Part shown: one piece after another, positions 42,379-50,852 of the stretch
How positions within the stretch are numbered: the stretch's first letter is position 1
How the letters are laid out: each line of letters opens with the position of its first letter
Assembly: GCF_016428645.1 (NCBI RefSeq)
Contig: NZ_JAELXW010000059.1
Location: 1 to 63,987 of the forward strand
Reading direction: 5' to 3'
Length of the DNA stretch: 63,987 nucleotides
From: Glycomyces salinus
GTDB taxonomy: Bacteria > Actinomycetota > Actinomycetes > Mycobacteriales > Micromonosporaceae
The notes under the pieces: model-generated
Told to the model about the DNA's origin: nothing
The model's database searches: none
Seen by the model: only the letters and a program-made list of their open reading frames with translations
Program-made: the position numbers and the translations under genes

Positions 42379-43256
42379 GGCAGGTCCTCCATGCGGGGGT
42401 ACGAGTCTTGAGCGCCCTCCCGGGTGACGGCGAAGGCCCCCACTCGAGTGGCGAACGCGGCGGCGTCGGCGAGCGCGTCGCCTTCGGCGAGCCGCCAGGC
42501 GAGCGCCCCGGTGAACGCGTCGCCGGCTCCGGTGGTGTCGACCGGGTCGACCTTCGGGCTGGGCAGGTGCCGGGTCGACCCCGCCTCGGCCGCGATCGCC
42601 CCGTCCGCGCCGAGGGTGACGATCGCCGACCGGGGACCGCGCGCGAGCAGCGCGGCCGCCGCCTCCTCCATCGACCGCGGCATGGCCCTGCCGAGCAGCC
42701 GCGCCGCCTCGTGCTCGTTGACGACCAGCGGGTCGCACAGCGCCAGCAGCTCGTCCGGCACCGGGCCGGGCGGGGACGGATTGAACACCAAGCGCCGGGC
42801 CGCGCGGGCGGCGGCGAGCACCGCGGGGAGCGGGATCTCCAACTGGAGCGAGACGACCGCGGCGTCGGCGATGATCGCGCCCGCCGCCGCGACGTCGCCC
42901 GGCCCGACTCGGCCGTTGGCGCCCGGGGAGACGACGATGGTGTTGTCGCCGTCCGGGCCCACCGCGATCAGGGCGGCCCCGGAGGCCCCGTCCGAACGGC
43001 GCAGACCGGCCAGGTCCACGCCGTCCCGGCGGAGCGCGTCGCCGAGGAACTCGCCGTACGGGTCGGATCCGACGCGGCCGACGAAGGCCACGTCGGCGCC
43101 GAGCCGCGCCGCCGCGACGGCCTGGTTGGCGCCCTTGCCCCCCGGATGGACGACGATGTCCGACCCGTGGACGGTCTCGCCGACCTCCGGGTGGCGTTCG
43201 ACCCGCACGACCAGGTCGGCGTTGGCCGAGCCGACCACGGCGACGCGCTTCGGCAT
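42375..43256 (-). CDS. rbsK: Ribokinase
   Basis: This 293-residue PfkB-type kinase phosphorylates ribose at O5. The N-terminal GSANADLVVRVERHPEVGETV and HPGGKGANQAVAAARLGADV are ribokinase motif 1, and DTTGAGDAFTGALAWRL near residue 240 contains the catalytic Asp and anion hole. The start codon directly follows the binding-protein stop, and its own stop overlaps rbsD. It feeds ribose 5-phosphate to the pentose phosphate pathway. Confidence 0.95.
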   Translation of the reverse strand: MPKRVAVVGSANADLVVRVERHPEVGETVHGSDIVVHPGGKGANQAVAAARLGADVAFVGRVGSDPYGEFLGDALRRDGVDLAGLRRSDGASGAALIAVGPDGDNTIVVSPGANGRVGPGDVAAAGAIIADAAVVSLQLEIPLPAVLAAARAARRLVFNPSPPGPVPDELLALCDPLVVNEHEAARLLGRAMPRSMEEAAAALLARGPRSAIVTLGADGAIAAEAGSTRHLPSPKVDPVDTTGAGDAFTGALAWRLAEGDALADAAAFATRVGAFAVTREGAQDSYPRMEDLP

Positions 43257-44186
43257 CTACTCCTCCTTGAAGTCGCCGACGTTGTCGGCGGTGACGATCT
43301 GGACCGGCACGTCCTGGCTGGCGTCGATGGTCTCGCCGTCGGCGGCCGCGACGGCGCTCTCCACCGCGTCGGCGCCGAGCAGCGCCGGCTGCTGGGCGGC
43401 GGTGGCCGCGAGCGTCCCCTCCTCGATCGCGGTGAAGCCGTCCGGTGTGCCGTCGAAGCCGACGACCTGCACGTCCGTGCCGGCCCTGTCGCCCAGGGCC
43501 TCGATGGCGCCTAGGGCCATCTCGTCGTTCTCGGCGAAGACGCCGGTGATGTCCGGGTTGGACTGGAGGATGTTGGTCATCACGTCCAGGCCCTTGGCGC
43601 GGTCGAAGTCGGCCGGCTGCTCGGCGACGACCTCGATGCCGTCGTGCTCGGCGATGCCCTCGGTGAAGCCCTGCCCGCGGTCGCGGGAGGCCGAGGTCCC
43701 TGGCACGCCCTGCAGGACGGCGACCTGGCCCTCCCCGCCGATCAGTTCGGCGAGCTCGTCGGCGGCGAGCCGGCCGCCTTCGACGTTGTCGGAGGCCACG
43801 GTCTGGGCCAGCTCGGCCCCGTTGACGGTCCGGTCGGCGGCGATCACCGGGATGTTCGCGTTGGTCGCGGCGGTCACCGCGGTCGCGGCGGCGTCGGAGT
43901 CGACCGGGTTGATGACGATCGCGTCGACGTTCTGGCTGACGAAGTTCTGGACCTGGTCGAACTGCTGCGAGGCGTCGTTCTGCGCGTCGGTCACGGTCAG
44001 TTCGACGCCGAGCTCGTCGGCCTTGGCCTCAGCTCCGTCGCGGAGCTGGACGAAGAACGGGTTGTTGAGCGTCGAGACGGACATGCCGATCTCGACGGTG
44101 TCCTCGTCGCCGTCGCCGGCGCTGCCGCAGGCGGTGACACCGAGCAGGAGCGCGGCGCCGAGGGCGATTGGTGCTGTACGCTTCAT
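43257..44186 (-). CDS. rbsB: D-ribose-binding lipoprotein
   Basis: This 309-residue binding protein has a short signal with lipobox GVTAC (Cys at about residue 20). The mature part is a LacI/ribose-type periplasmic fold: MSVSTLNNPFFVQLRDGAEA, then DAIVINPVDSDA, and GVFAENDEMALGAIEAL. It captures ribose for the RbsAC transporter encoded just upstream. GAAGGA precedes the ATG. It lies 13 bases after rbsC. Confidence 0.94.
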   Translation of the reverse strand: MKRTAPIALGAALLLGVTACGSAGDGDEDTVEIGMSVSTLNNPFFVQLRDGAEAKADELGVELTVTDAQNDASQQFDQVQNFVSQNVDAIVINPVDSDAAATAVTAATNANIPVIAADRTVNGAELAQTVASDNVEGGRLAADELAELIGGEGQVAVLQGVPGTSASRDRGQGFTEGIAEHDGIEVVAEQPADFDRAKGLDVMTNILQSNPDITGVFAENDEMALGAIEALGDRAGTDVQVVGFDGTPDGFTAIEEGTLAATAAQQPALLGADAVESAVAAADGETIDASQDVPVQIVTADNVGDFKEE

Positions 44187-44199
44187 GGATCTTCCTTCG

Positions 44200-45174
44200 T
44201 TAGACGGACGCCTTGCGGCGCAAGGTGTCGAGCAGTACGGCGAGGATGATGACCACGCCGATGACGACCTGCTGCCAGAACGCCGACACCGACAGCAGGT
44301 TGAGGCCGTTGCGGAGCACGGCCAGGATGAACGCGCCGATCAGGGTGCCGAACGCGGTGCCTTTGCCGCCGGACAGGCTCGCGCCGCCGATGACGACGGC
44401 GGCGATCGCGTCCAGCTCGTAGCCCGTGCCGGCCTGGGGCTGCGCCGAGGCCAGCCGACTGGCCAGGACGATCCCGCCGACGGCGGCGAAGCCGCCGGAG
44501 AGCGCGTAGGCCACGAACTTCTGCCGGGTGACCCGGATGCCGGAGAGGCGGGCCGCCTCCTCGTTGCCGCCGATGGCGTACATGGCTCGGCCCGAGTACG
44601 TGCGGGACAGGATCACCGCGGCGAGGGCCCCCATCCCCAGCATGATGAGCAGCGGTATCGGCAGGTAGGCGCCGATGTTGCCGCCGAGGGAGGCGATCGC
44701 GTCGGGCATGGCGATCGGGCTGCCGTCGGAGACGACCAGCGCGAGACCGCGCGCGATGCCGAGCATCGCGAGCGTGGCGATGAACGGCGGGAGCTTGCCG
44801 TAGGCGATCAGCCCCGCGCTGGCGAGCCCGCACACGATCCCGGTGGCGAGCGCCATCAGCAGCGCGAGCGGCCACGGCAGGCCGAATTCGGCGGACATTA
44901 CCCCGAGCACGATCGCCGACAGCGCGGCGACCGAACCGACCGACAGGTCGATCCCGGCGGTGACGATGACGAACGTCGCGCCCAGGGCGAGGATCGCGAT
45001 AACGGCCGCCTGGACGCCCACGTTGAGCAGGTTCGTGGGGTTCAGGAAGTCCTCGGACATCACCGCCAGGACGGCGACGAGGACGATCAGGCCGATGACG
45101 GCGCCGTTCTCGGCGGCCCAGGCGGTGATCTTCGACGGGCGCTTCGCAGCGCCGACCAAGGTGGCCTCAGACAT
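44200..45174 (-). CDS. rbsC: Ribose ABC transporter permease
   Basis: This 324-residue permease has about 10 spans. TAGIDLSVGSVAALSAIVLG near residue 70 is the RbsC/AraH family motif, and GGNEEAARLSGIRV near 200 is the ATPase contact. INAVLRNGLNLLSVSAFWQQ-like text at the end is typical of RbsC. It overlaps rbsA by 8 bases, so the two are tightly coupled. Confidence 0.94.
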   Translation of the reverse strand: MSEATLVGAAKRPSKITAWAAENGAVIGLIVLVAVLAVMSEDFLNPTNLLNVGVQAAVIAILALGATFVIVTAGIDLSVGSVAALSAIVLGVMSAEFGLPWPLALLMALATGIVCGLASAGLIAYGKLPPFIATLAMLGIARGLALVVSDGSPIAMPDAIASLGGNIGAYLPIPLLIMLGMGALAAVILSRTYSGRAMYAIGGNEEAARLSGIRVTRQKFVAYALSGGFAAVGGIVLASRLASAQPQAGTGYELDAIAAVVIGGASLSGGKGTAFGTLIGAFILAVLRNGLNLLSVSAFWQQVVIGVVIILAVLLDTLRRKASV

Positions 45175-46666
45175 GGGCTTCCTCCATTCCGCTCACTGCG
45201 AGCGTCATCACCGAGTCCTGGGTCGCCTCGGCTGCCGGGAGCTCCCCGGCCAGGCGTCCCCTGGACATGACCAGGACGCGGTCGCTCATGCCGAGGATCT
45301 CCGGCAGGTCGCTGGAGATCATGAGGATCGCGTGCCCGGACTCGGTCAGGGCGTTGATGAGTTGGTAGATCTCGACCTTGGCGCCGACGTCGATGCCTCG
45401 CGTGGGCTCGTCGAGGATGAGCACACTGGACTCGGCCAGCAGCCATTTGCCGATGACGACCTTCTGCTGGTTGCCGCCGGAGAGGGTGCGGACCCGCTGT
45501 CCGAGGCCGCTCATCTTGACGCCGAGTTGCCCGGCCACCCGGTCCGCGGCGTCGCGTCGGCCCTTGCGGTTCACGAAGCCCGCGCGGGCGCCGTGGCCGA
45601 GGGTGACGATGCCGAGGTTCTCGGCGATGTCCGCGTCGAGGACGAGCCCCTGGGACTTGCGGTCCTCGGGGACGAGCCCGAGGCCGCTCTCCATCGCCGC
45701 GTGCACGTCGCCGGCGGGCAGGGGCCTGCCGCGGACGAGCACGCGGCCGGAGTCGTAGCGGTCGGCGCCGAACAGGGCGCGGGCGACCTCGGTGCGCCCG
45801 GCGCCGACCAGTCCGGCGACGCCGACGACCTCGCCCGCCCGGACCTCGAACGAGACGTCCTCGAACGCTCCGGCCCGCGTCAGCCCCTCCACCTGGAGCA
45901 GGGGCTCGCCGGCCTCGGCGGCCTCGCGCGGGTACTGCTGCGAGATCGACCGCCCGACCATCATCGTGATCAGCTCCTCTTCGGGAGCGGTGGCGGGCGC
46001 GCCGCCGACGACGCGGCCGTCGCGCATGACCGTGACCCGGTCGCCGATCCGCGGGATCTCCTCCAGGTGGTGGGTGATGAAGACGATGCCCACGCCCCGG
46101 TCCCGCAGGCGGTCGACGAGCGCGAAGAGCCGGTCGACCTCTCCGGTGGTGAGCACCGCGGTGGGCTCGTCCATGATGAGCACCCGCGCGTCGAGCGCGA
46201 GCGCCTTGGCGATCTCGACCAGCTGCATCTGGGCGATGCCGAGCGTCGAGGTCCGGCGGGCCGGGTCCAGGTCGAGGCCGACGCGGTCGAGCAGTTCTTC
46301 GGCCTCGCGACGCATCCGCTTCCGGTCCACCAGTCCCCACCGGCGCGGCGGCCGCCCCAGCATGAGGTTCTCGGCCACGCTGAGCTCGGGGACCAGGTTG
46401 AACTCCTGGTAGATGGTGGCGATCCCGAGCCGCTGGGCCTCGGAGGCCGAGGTGATGCGCGTCGGTGCGCCGTCGACGAGGATGCTCCCCTCGTCGGGCT
46501 GGTGGGCCCCGGAGAGCATCTTGATCAGCGTGCTCTTGCCGGCGCCGTTCTCGCCGACCAGGACGTGCACCTCGCCGGGGCGCAGGTCGAAGTCGACGCC
46601 GTCGAGCGCGCGGACGCCGGGGAAGCTCTTGCCGACCCCCTCGACCCGCAGCATGGCCTGGCTCAT
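45167..46666 (-). CDS. rbsA: Ribose ABC transporter ATP-binding protein (two ATPase domains)
   Basis: This 499-residue protein has two ABC domains. The first has Walker A GENGAGKST near residue 39 and Walker B VLIMDEPTAVL. The second (about 250-499) has a degenerate Walker A region (GLVGAGRTE), signature LSGGNQQKVVIGKWL and Walker B LILDEPTRGIDVGAK. This is the standard RbsA/MglA arrangement. It overlaps rbsR by 4 bases (ATGA). Confidence 0.95.
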   Translation of the reverse strand: MSQAMLRVEGVGKSFPGVRALDGVDFDLRPGEVHVLVGENGAGKSTLIKMLSGAHQPDEGSILVDGAPTRITSASEAQRLGIATIYQEFNLVPELSVAENLMLGRPPRRWGLVDRKRMRREAEELLDRVGLDLDPARRTSTLGIAQMQLVEIAKALALDARVLIMDEPTAVLTTGEVDRLFALVDRLRDRGVGIVFITHHLEEIPRIGDRVTVMRDGRVVGGAPATAPEEELITMMVGRSISQQYPREAAEAGEPLLQVEGLTRAGAFEDVSFEVRAGEVVGVAGLVGAGRTEVARALFGADRYDSGRVLVRGRPLPAGDVHAAMESGLGLVPEDRKSQGLVLDADIAENLGIVTLGHGARAGFVNRKGRRDAADRVAGQLGVKMSGLGQRVRTLSGGNQQKVVIGKWLLAESSVLILDEPTRGIDVGAKVEIYQLINALTESGHAILMISSDLPEILGMSDRVLVMSRGRLAGELPAAEATQDSVMTLAVSGMEEAHV

Positions 46667-47667
46667 GCGATCTCACCTTCCTCGCCACATGACTTCCGGG
46701 GGATGAACTGGGCGTGCAGCGTCGTCGACTCGGGCTCTCGGCCGTCGAGCAGGTCCAGCAGGACCGCCACGGCGCGGTGGCCGAGTTCCTCGGTCGGCTG
46801 CGCGATCGCGGTGATCGGCGGGTCGACGTGCACGAACCACGGGACGTCGTCGTAGGAGGCCAGTCCGACGTCCCGGCCGAGCCGCAGGTCGCGGCCGCGG
46901 ATCTCGTCGAGCGCGCCGAGTGCCATGAGGTTGTCGCCGGCGAAGATCACCTGCGGCGGTTCGGGGAGCGACAGGAGCCGCACGGTGCTGGCCCGTCCGC
47001 TTTCGGCCTGGAAGTCCCCGGTCTCGACGTATTCGGGCCGGATCTCCATGCCGTGCCGGCGCATCGCCGCGAGGAACGCCTCGGTGCGGTCGCGGCCGGA
47101 GGACAGCGAGTCGGGCCCGGAGATGTACCCGATCCTGCGGTGGCCGAGCCGCGCCAGATGCGCGACGAGTCCGTCGATCGCGCGCGCGCCGTCGACCCGC
47201 ACGGTCGGAACGGCCAGGCCCGGGAGCGTGCGGTCGAGGAACGCCAGGGGCCGCCCGTCCACCGCCAGTTCGGTGATCGAGGGGGTGACCTCGGCGGTCG
47301 GGCAGATCAGGAACGCGTCGACCTGCTGCTCGGCGAAGGTGCGGACGTAGTGGTCCTGCTCCTCGGCGCGTTCGTTGGCGTTCCCGATCACGACCGTGTA
47401 GCCGGCCTCCCGCGCGGCCTGCTCGACCGAGCGGGCGAGCGCGGTGAAGAACGGGTTGAGGATGTCGCCGATGATCAGGCCGATCGTCTTGGTCGCGTCG
47501 GTTCGCAGCGAGCGCGCGACGGCGTTGGGCACGTACCGCAGCTGCGTCATCGCCTCGACCACGCGGGCGCGGTTCTCCCCGCTGACCCTCGGGTTGTCGT
47601 TGATGACCCGGGACACGGTGGCGACCGAGACACCGGCTCGCGCCGCGACGTCCTTGATCCGAGCCAT
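46663..47667 (-). CDS. rbsR: LacI-family repressor of the ribose operon
   Basis: This 334-residue LacI-type repressor has a helix-turn-helix MARIKDVAARAGVSVATVSRV at residues 1-21, a hinge with YVPNAVARSLRTDATKTIGL, and a ribose-type sugar-binding domain. GTG at 47673 is possible, but ATG at 47667 is preferred because AAGGAG lies seven bases before it. It is the first gene of the operon that it controls, downstream of two identical palindromes GTAATCGATTAC. Ribose is the inferred inducer. Confidence 0.92.
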   Translation of the reverse strand: MARIKDVAARAGVSVATVSRVINDNPRVSGENRARVVEAMTQLRYVPNAVARSLRTDATKTIGLIIGDILNPFFTALARSVEQAAREAGYTVVIGNANERAEEQDHYVRTFAEQQVDAFLICPTAEVTPSITELAVDGRPLAFLDRTLPGLAVPTVRVDGARAIDGLVAHLARLGHRRIGYISGPDSLSSGRDRTEAFLAAMRRHGMEIRPEYVETGDFQAESGRASTVRLLSLPEPPQVIFAGDNLMALGALDEIRGRDLRLGRDVGLASYDDVPWFVHVDPPITAIAQPTEELGHRAVAVLLDLLDGREPESTTLHAQFIPRKSCGEEGEIA

Positions 47668-47683
47668 CCGCACACTCCTTCGT

Positions 47684-47695
47684 GTAATCGATTAC
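47684..47695. promoter_or_regulatory. RbsR operator O1, GTAATCGATTAC
   Basis: This is a perfect 12-bp palindrome with a central CG, the usual LacI-family form. It covers the predicted transcript start, downstream of the -10 box at 47701-47706. An identical copy lies 24 bp away. Confidence 0.85.
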
Positions 47696-47700
47696 TCGAG

Positions 47701-47730
47701 ATCCTACGTAATCGATTACACGATCGTCAA
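47701..47730 (-). promoter_or_regulatory. Promoter of rbsRACBKD
   Basis: On the minus strand, -35 TTGACG (47730-47725) and -10 TAGGAT (47706-47701) are separated by 18 bp. The spacer holds one full operator, and the second operator begins six bases after the -10 box. Confidence 0.75.
47708..47719. promoter_or_regulatory. RbsR operator O2, GTAATCGATTAC
   Basis: This second perfect copy of the 12-bp palindrome lies wholly between the -35 and -10 boxes. The centres of the two operators are 24 bp apart, about 2.3 helical turns. Confidence 0.85.
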
Positions 47731-47804
47731 GTCGCCGACACCGCGAATTTTCCTTCGGTCCGACGCCCCGGTCCAGCAGCGCTTAAGGCCCCGGCCCGGC
47801 GGAC

Positions 47805-50800
47805 TCAGAGGCGCTCGGGCCCCAGTCCCGCCAGGACCGCCGCCAGTCCGTCGAGCACTGCCGAGAACTCCCCGCCCTCGGGGTCGACGATGTCCTTGGA
47901 GGGCGCGACGATCTCGGTCTCCGGCAGTCCCGGCCACTTCGGCTGGACCTCGCCCTCGCCGCCGTTCTCGACCGTGCGGTGCATCAGCCGGAAGGCGCTG
48001 CGCCGCCCCGCGAGCTGCGTCCATCGGGGGTCGGGGGTCGCCGTCGAGCCCGCCTCGCGCGGACCGACGCCGAGGACGCGGGCCATCGCGGCGCGGCGGG
48101 CGTCCCGCACGGTCGCGCTCACCCCGTCCTTGAGGTCGTGCCCCACGAACGCCAGATCCGTCGAGCCGTCGAAGGTCAGCCCGCGCCGGGAGAACGTCGA
48201 GCCGCCGACCAGCGCCCACACGTCGTCCACGACCGCGAAGGTGCCCCGGAGGTTCTCCGGCCGCCCCGGGAAGCCGACCGGGTGGTACACCACGACGCGC
48301 TCGGGGAACGCCTCGGCCAGCGTCGCGACGGCGCGGTTCCGCTCCAGGTGCATCCGGTGCGCGAACGGCTCGTATCCGGGTCCGAACGGGATCCGGCGGG
48401 GCGTCACCAGCACCACCTTCAGGTTCGGTTCTGCGCCCATGCGGCTCAGCAGCAGGTCCACCAGGTCCACCTTCCGGTCCGCCGTGGTGTCCGCGGTGTG
48501 CGACAGGAGCGCGGTCTCGATGTAGACCAGTTCGCGCGCCTGGGACAAGGCCCACCGCCAGGCCCACTGCGCGTCGCGCCGGCCCTGGTGGGCCGCCCTC
48601 GCTTCGCGCTTGAACTCGGCGACCCAGCGGTCGCCCGCACCCGGCTCCGGCAGCGAGGTGAGCGGCAGCAGATCGCCGGTCAGGAGCGAGCCGATCGCGC
48701 TGATCAGCCCGGACCAGGTATCGGGGAGGGTCTCGACGTCCACCAGCTCCAGGGCGGCACGGAGTTCCGGTGACTCCACCGTGTGCGCCACCGACTGGAG
48801 GACGGCGCCGGTGGCGTCGCCGGACGTGCCCGACACCGGGTTCCAGCGCGCGTTGTCGAGCTCGCTCAGGCGCGACACGATGTGGTGGGTGCGGCGCAGC
48901 GCCGCGCGGGCCAGGTCCTGCGCGAGTCGGCCGGTGACCCGGACGCCCGGGGCGTGCTCCTCGGGCCCGGCGGGCAGGCCGGGGCTGCCGCGGCGGGCGT
49001 CGCCGCCGAGCGATCTCCCGTTGAGGAAGCCCGGTCCGGCCACCGAGGTCCAGGCGCCGGGGTCGGCGCCGTCGTGTCCGGCCACGACCGTCTCCGTGCG
49101 GGCCATGGTGGCGAACCGGGGCGACTCCCGAGGTGCGGCCGCGCCGAGCGCGTCCAGCACGATGTCGGTCCCGGTGTGCGCCACGGTCTGCTCGAGCCCG
49201 AGGACCGGCGCGGGGCCGATGCCGCGGTGGTCGTCGGCGATGCCGTCGAAGGCGTTCGGGGCGGTGCCGTCCGGCGGCGCGGTGCCGCCGTCGCCGACCG
49301 CGTCGATCTCGACCGAACCGAACAGCCGCTGATCCCCTCCGGACGGTCCACGCGTGACGACGAGCAGGTCGAAGACCAGCGCGGGTGCGGACGGCCGCGG
49401 ATCGGCGCCGACCCCGTACGGGTCCGGCACGCGGATCCTGCATTCGGACCCGGCCGCGACGACGGCGCTGCCGCCGTCGCCGCGCTTGGAGAACCGCAGC
49501 AGCTCCAGCGGCACGGTCGCCCGGCCCGGGTCGACGCGCGGGAAGACCCGCACGAACGCCTCGGCGGGCAGCGCCCCGGCCGGCCAGGTCACGACCACAT
49601 CCGGGGTGGTGCCGATGTAGGCGGCGGTGGCGTCGGCGCGGGCGGCCGCGGCGTGCGCGGCGGCGAGGTCCTCGGCGGTGCCGACCGGCGCGGGCACCGC
49701 GGGCCAGCGTTCGGTGCGGCTTCCCGGCAGCGGGAAGTCGTCGGCGACGGTGGGGCTGACCGCCAGCCGCGTCCCGGACAGACCGGCGATCTCGCCCGCC
49801 GCGCCGAGGAAGGACCGCCCGTCGGGCAGCACTTCGAGGTCGCCGGTGCCGAGCTCGGGGGCCGGTTCGTTCGCGGTCGCCTCGTCGGCGCCGTCGACGC
49901 CGCCGATCGCGGTCGTGCCGCGGTTGCCCGCCAGGTGCAGGCCGAGGTCGGCGACGGCCACGCGGAAGAACTGGCGTTCGAGCACGGGGACCGGGGACCC
50001 GGCAGGGACTCCGGTGGTCGGCAGGGCCGGGGCCGAGACGGCGGTCGTGCCGAGCTCGCCGTCGGGAAGCGTCCCGATGCGGATCGCCCCGGTGTCGTCG
50101 GTGAGGGTGAGCGCACCGCTCCACTCGTGCGGCCCCGCCTCGAGGCGGGCGTCGGAGCCGATGCGCACCCCCTCACGGTCGGGCACGTCGTTCCACGGCT
50201 TCCCGAACAGGTCCACCAGGTGCACACGCACCGCCCCGGCGGTGCCGAGGCCGGCGACCTGCGCGATCGACCCGGCCCGGGCCGGATCGGAGATGTCGTC
50301 GTCGGTTCCCGCCTCGCGCCGGTGCAGGGCCGGTATGGCGCGCAGCAGGTCGCGCATCATGCAGGCGACGGCGACCGGGTCGATGATCAGCCCTCGTTCG
50401 TCGTGGAAGGTCAGGCGGCCGTGGCCGATGTCAGCTCCGGCGAGGACCGTGTCCGGCCGCATGGGCTGGTCGCTCGGCAGGTCCGGCGGCGGGGTGCCGT
50501 CGCGCAGCGCCGCGAAGAACGGCGTGGGCCGCCGGTGCTGGCCGCCGTCGAAGCGGGCGGCGACGAGTCCTTTGAGGCGGAGTGCGCCCTGCGGGTGGAA
50601 CCGCAGCACGGCGACGGTGCCGTCGAGGCTCACGCCGGCGTGGTCGGTCAGTTCGGGCGCGCCGAGCCGCGACCAGACCAGGTAGCCGTCGACCGGGGCG
50701 CGCCAGGACGCGGCGCCTTCGAGGCTCATCGCGGCCTCGTCGATGCTCGGCCGGGCGTCGGCCCACTTCGCGGACAGTTGCGCCGACGCGTGGCCGAGTG

Positions 50801-50852
50801 CCTCCAGGCCGGTGGTGTTGAACGCGGTGCTGGCGAGGGTCGAGTTGATCAC
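47805..50852 (-). CDS. Large protein with degenerate phospholipase-D-like C-terminal half (third gene of giant operon)
   Basis: This 1015-residue protein has no signal peptide or membrane span. Up to about residue 750 it is beta-rich and Gly/Ala/Pro-rich and I do not recognise it. From about 770 it resembles half a phospholipase D: ARELVYIETALLSHTAD, then LKVVLVTPRRIPFGPGYEPF, and FAVVDDVWALVGGSTFSRRG near 870-890. In true PLDs the last segment is H-x-K-x4-D...GSxN; here H and K are replaced by R and T while D and G-S remain. So it is probably inactive as a phosphodiesterase. GTG start, overlapping the preceding gene by 4 bases (GTGA). The function is unknown. Confidence 0.7.
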   Translation of the reverse strand: MINSTLASTAFNTTGLEALGHASAQLSAKWADARPSIDEAAMSLEGAASWRAPVDGYLVWSRLGAPELTDHAGVSLDGTVAVLRFHPQGALRLKGLVAARFDGGQHRRPTPFFAALRDGTPPPDLPSDQPMRPDTVLAGADIGHGRLTFHDERGLIIDPVAVACMMRDLLRAIPALHRREAGTDDDISDPARAGSIAQVAGLGTAGAVRVHLVDLFGKPWNDVPDREGVRIGSDARLEAGPHEWSGALTLTDDTGAIRIGTLPDGELGTTAVSAPALPTTGVPAGSPVPVLERQFFRVAVADLGLHLAGNRGTTAIGGVDGADEATANEPAPELGTGDLEVLPDGRSFLGAAGEIAGLSGTRLAVSPTVADDFPLPGSRTERWPAVPAPVGTAEDLAAAHAAAARADATAAYIGTTPDVVVTWPAGALPAEAFVRVFPRVDPGRATVPLELLRFSKRGDGGSAVVAAGSECRIRVPDPYGVGADPRPSAPALVFDLLVVTRGPSGGDQRLFGSVEIDAVGDGGTAPPDGTAPNAFDGIADDHRGIGPAPVLGLEQTVAHTGTDIVLDALGAAAPRESPRFATMARTETVVAGHDGADPGAWTSVAGPGFLNGRSLGGDARRGSPGLPAGPEEHAPGVRVTGRLAQDLARAALRRTHHIVSRLSELDNARWNPVSGTSGDATGAVLQSVAHTVESPELRAALELVDVETLPDTWSGLISAIGSLLTGDLLPLTSLPEPGAGDRWVAEFKREARAAHQGRRDAQWAWRWALSQARELVYIETALLSHTADTTADRKVDLVDLLLSRMGAEPNLKVVLVTPRRIPFGPGYEPFAHRMHLERNRAVATLAEAFPERVVVYHPVGFPGRPENLRGTFAVVDDVWALVGGSTFSRRGLTFDGSTDLAFVGHDLKDGVSATVRDARRAAMARVLGVGPREAGSTATPDPRWTQLAGRRSAFRLMHRTVENGGEGEVQPKWPGLPETEIVAPSKDIVDPEGGEFSAVLDGLAAVLAGLGPERL

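Noticed and set aside
48000-48060. Another G-rich repeat (TCGGGGGTCGGGGGTCG) inside the third giant gene
   Set aside because: It is only two copies, lies within coding sequence and needs no special explanation.
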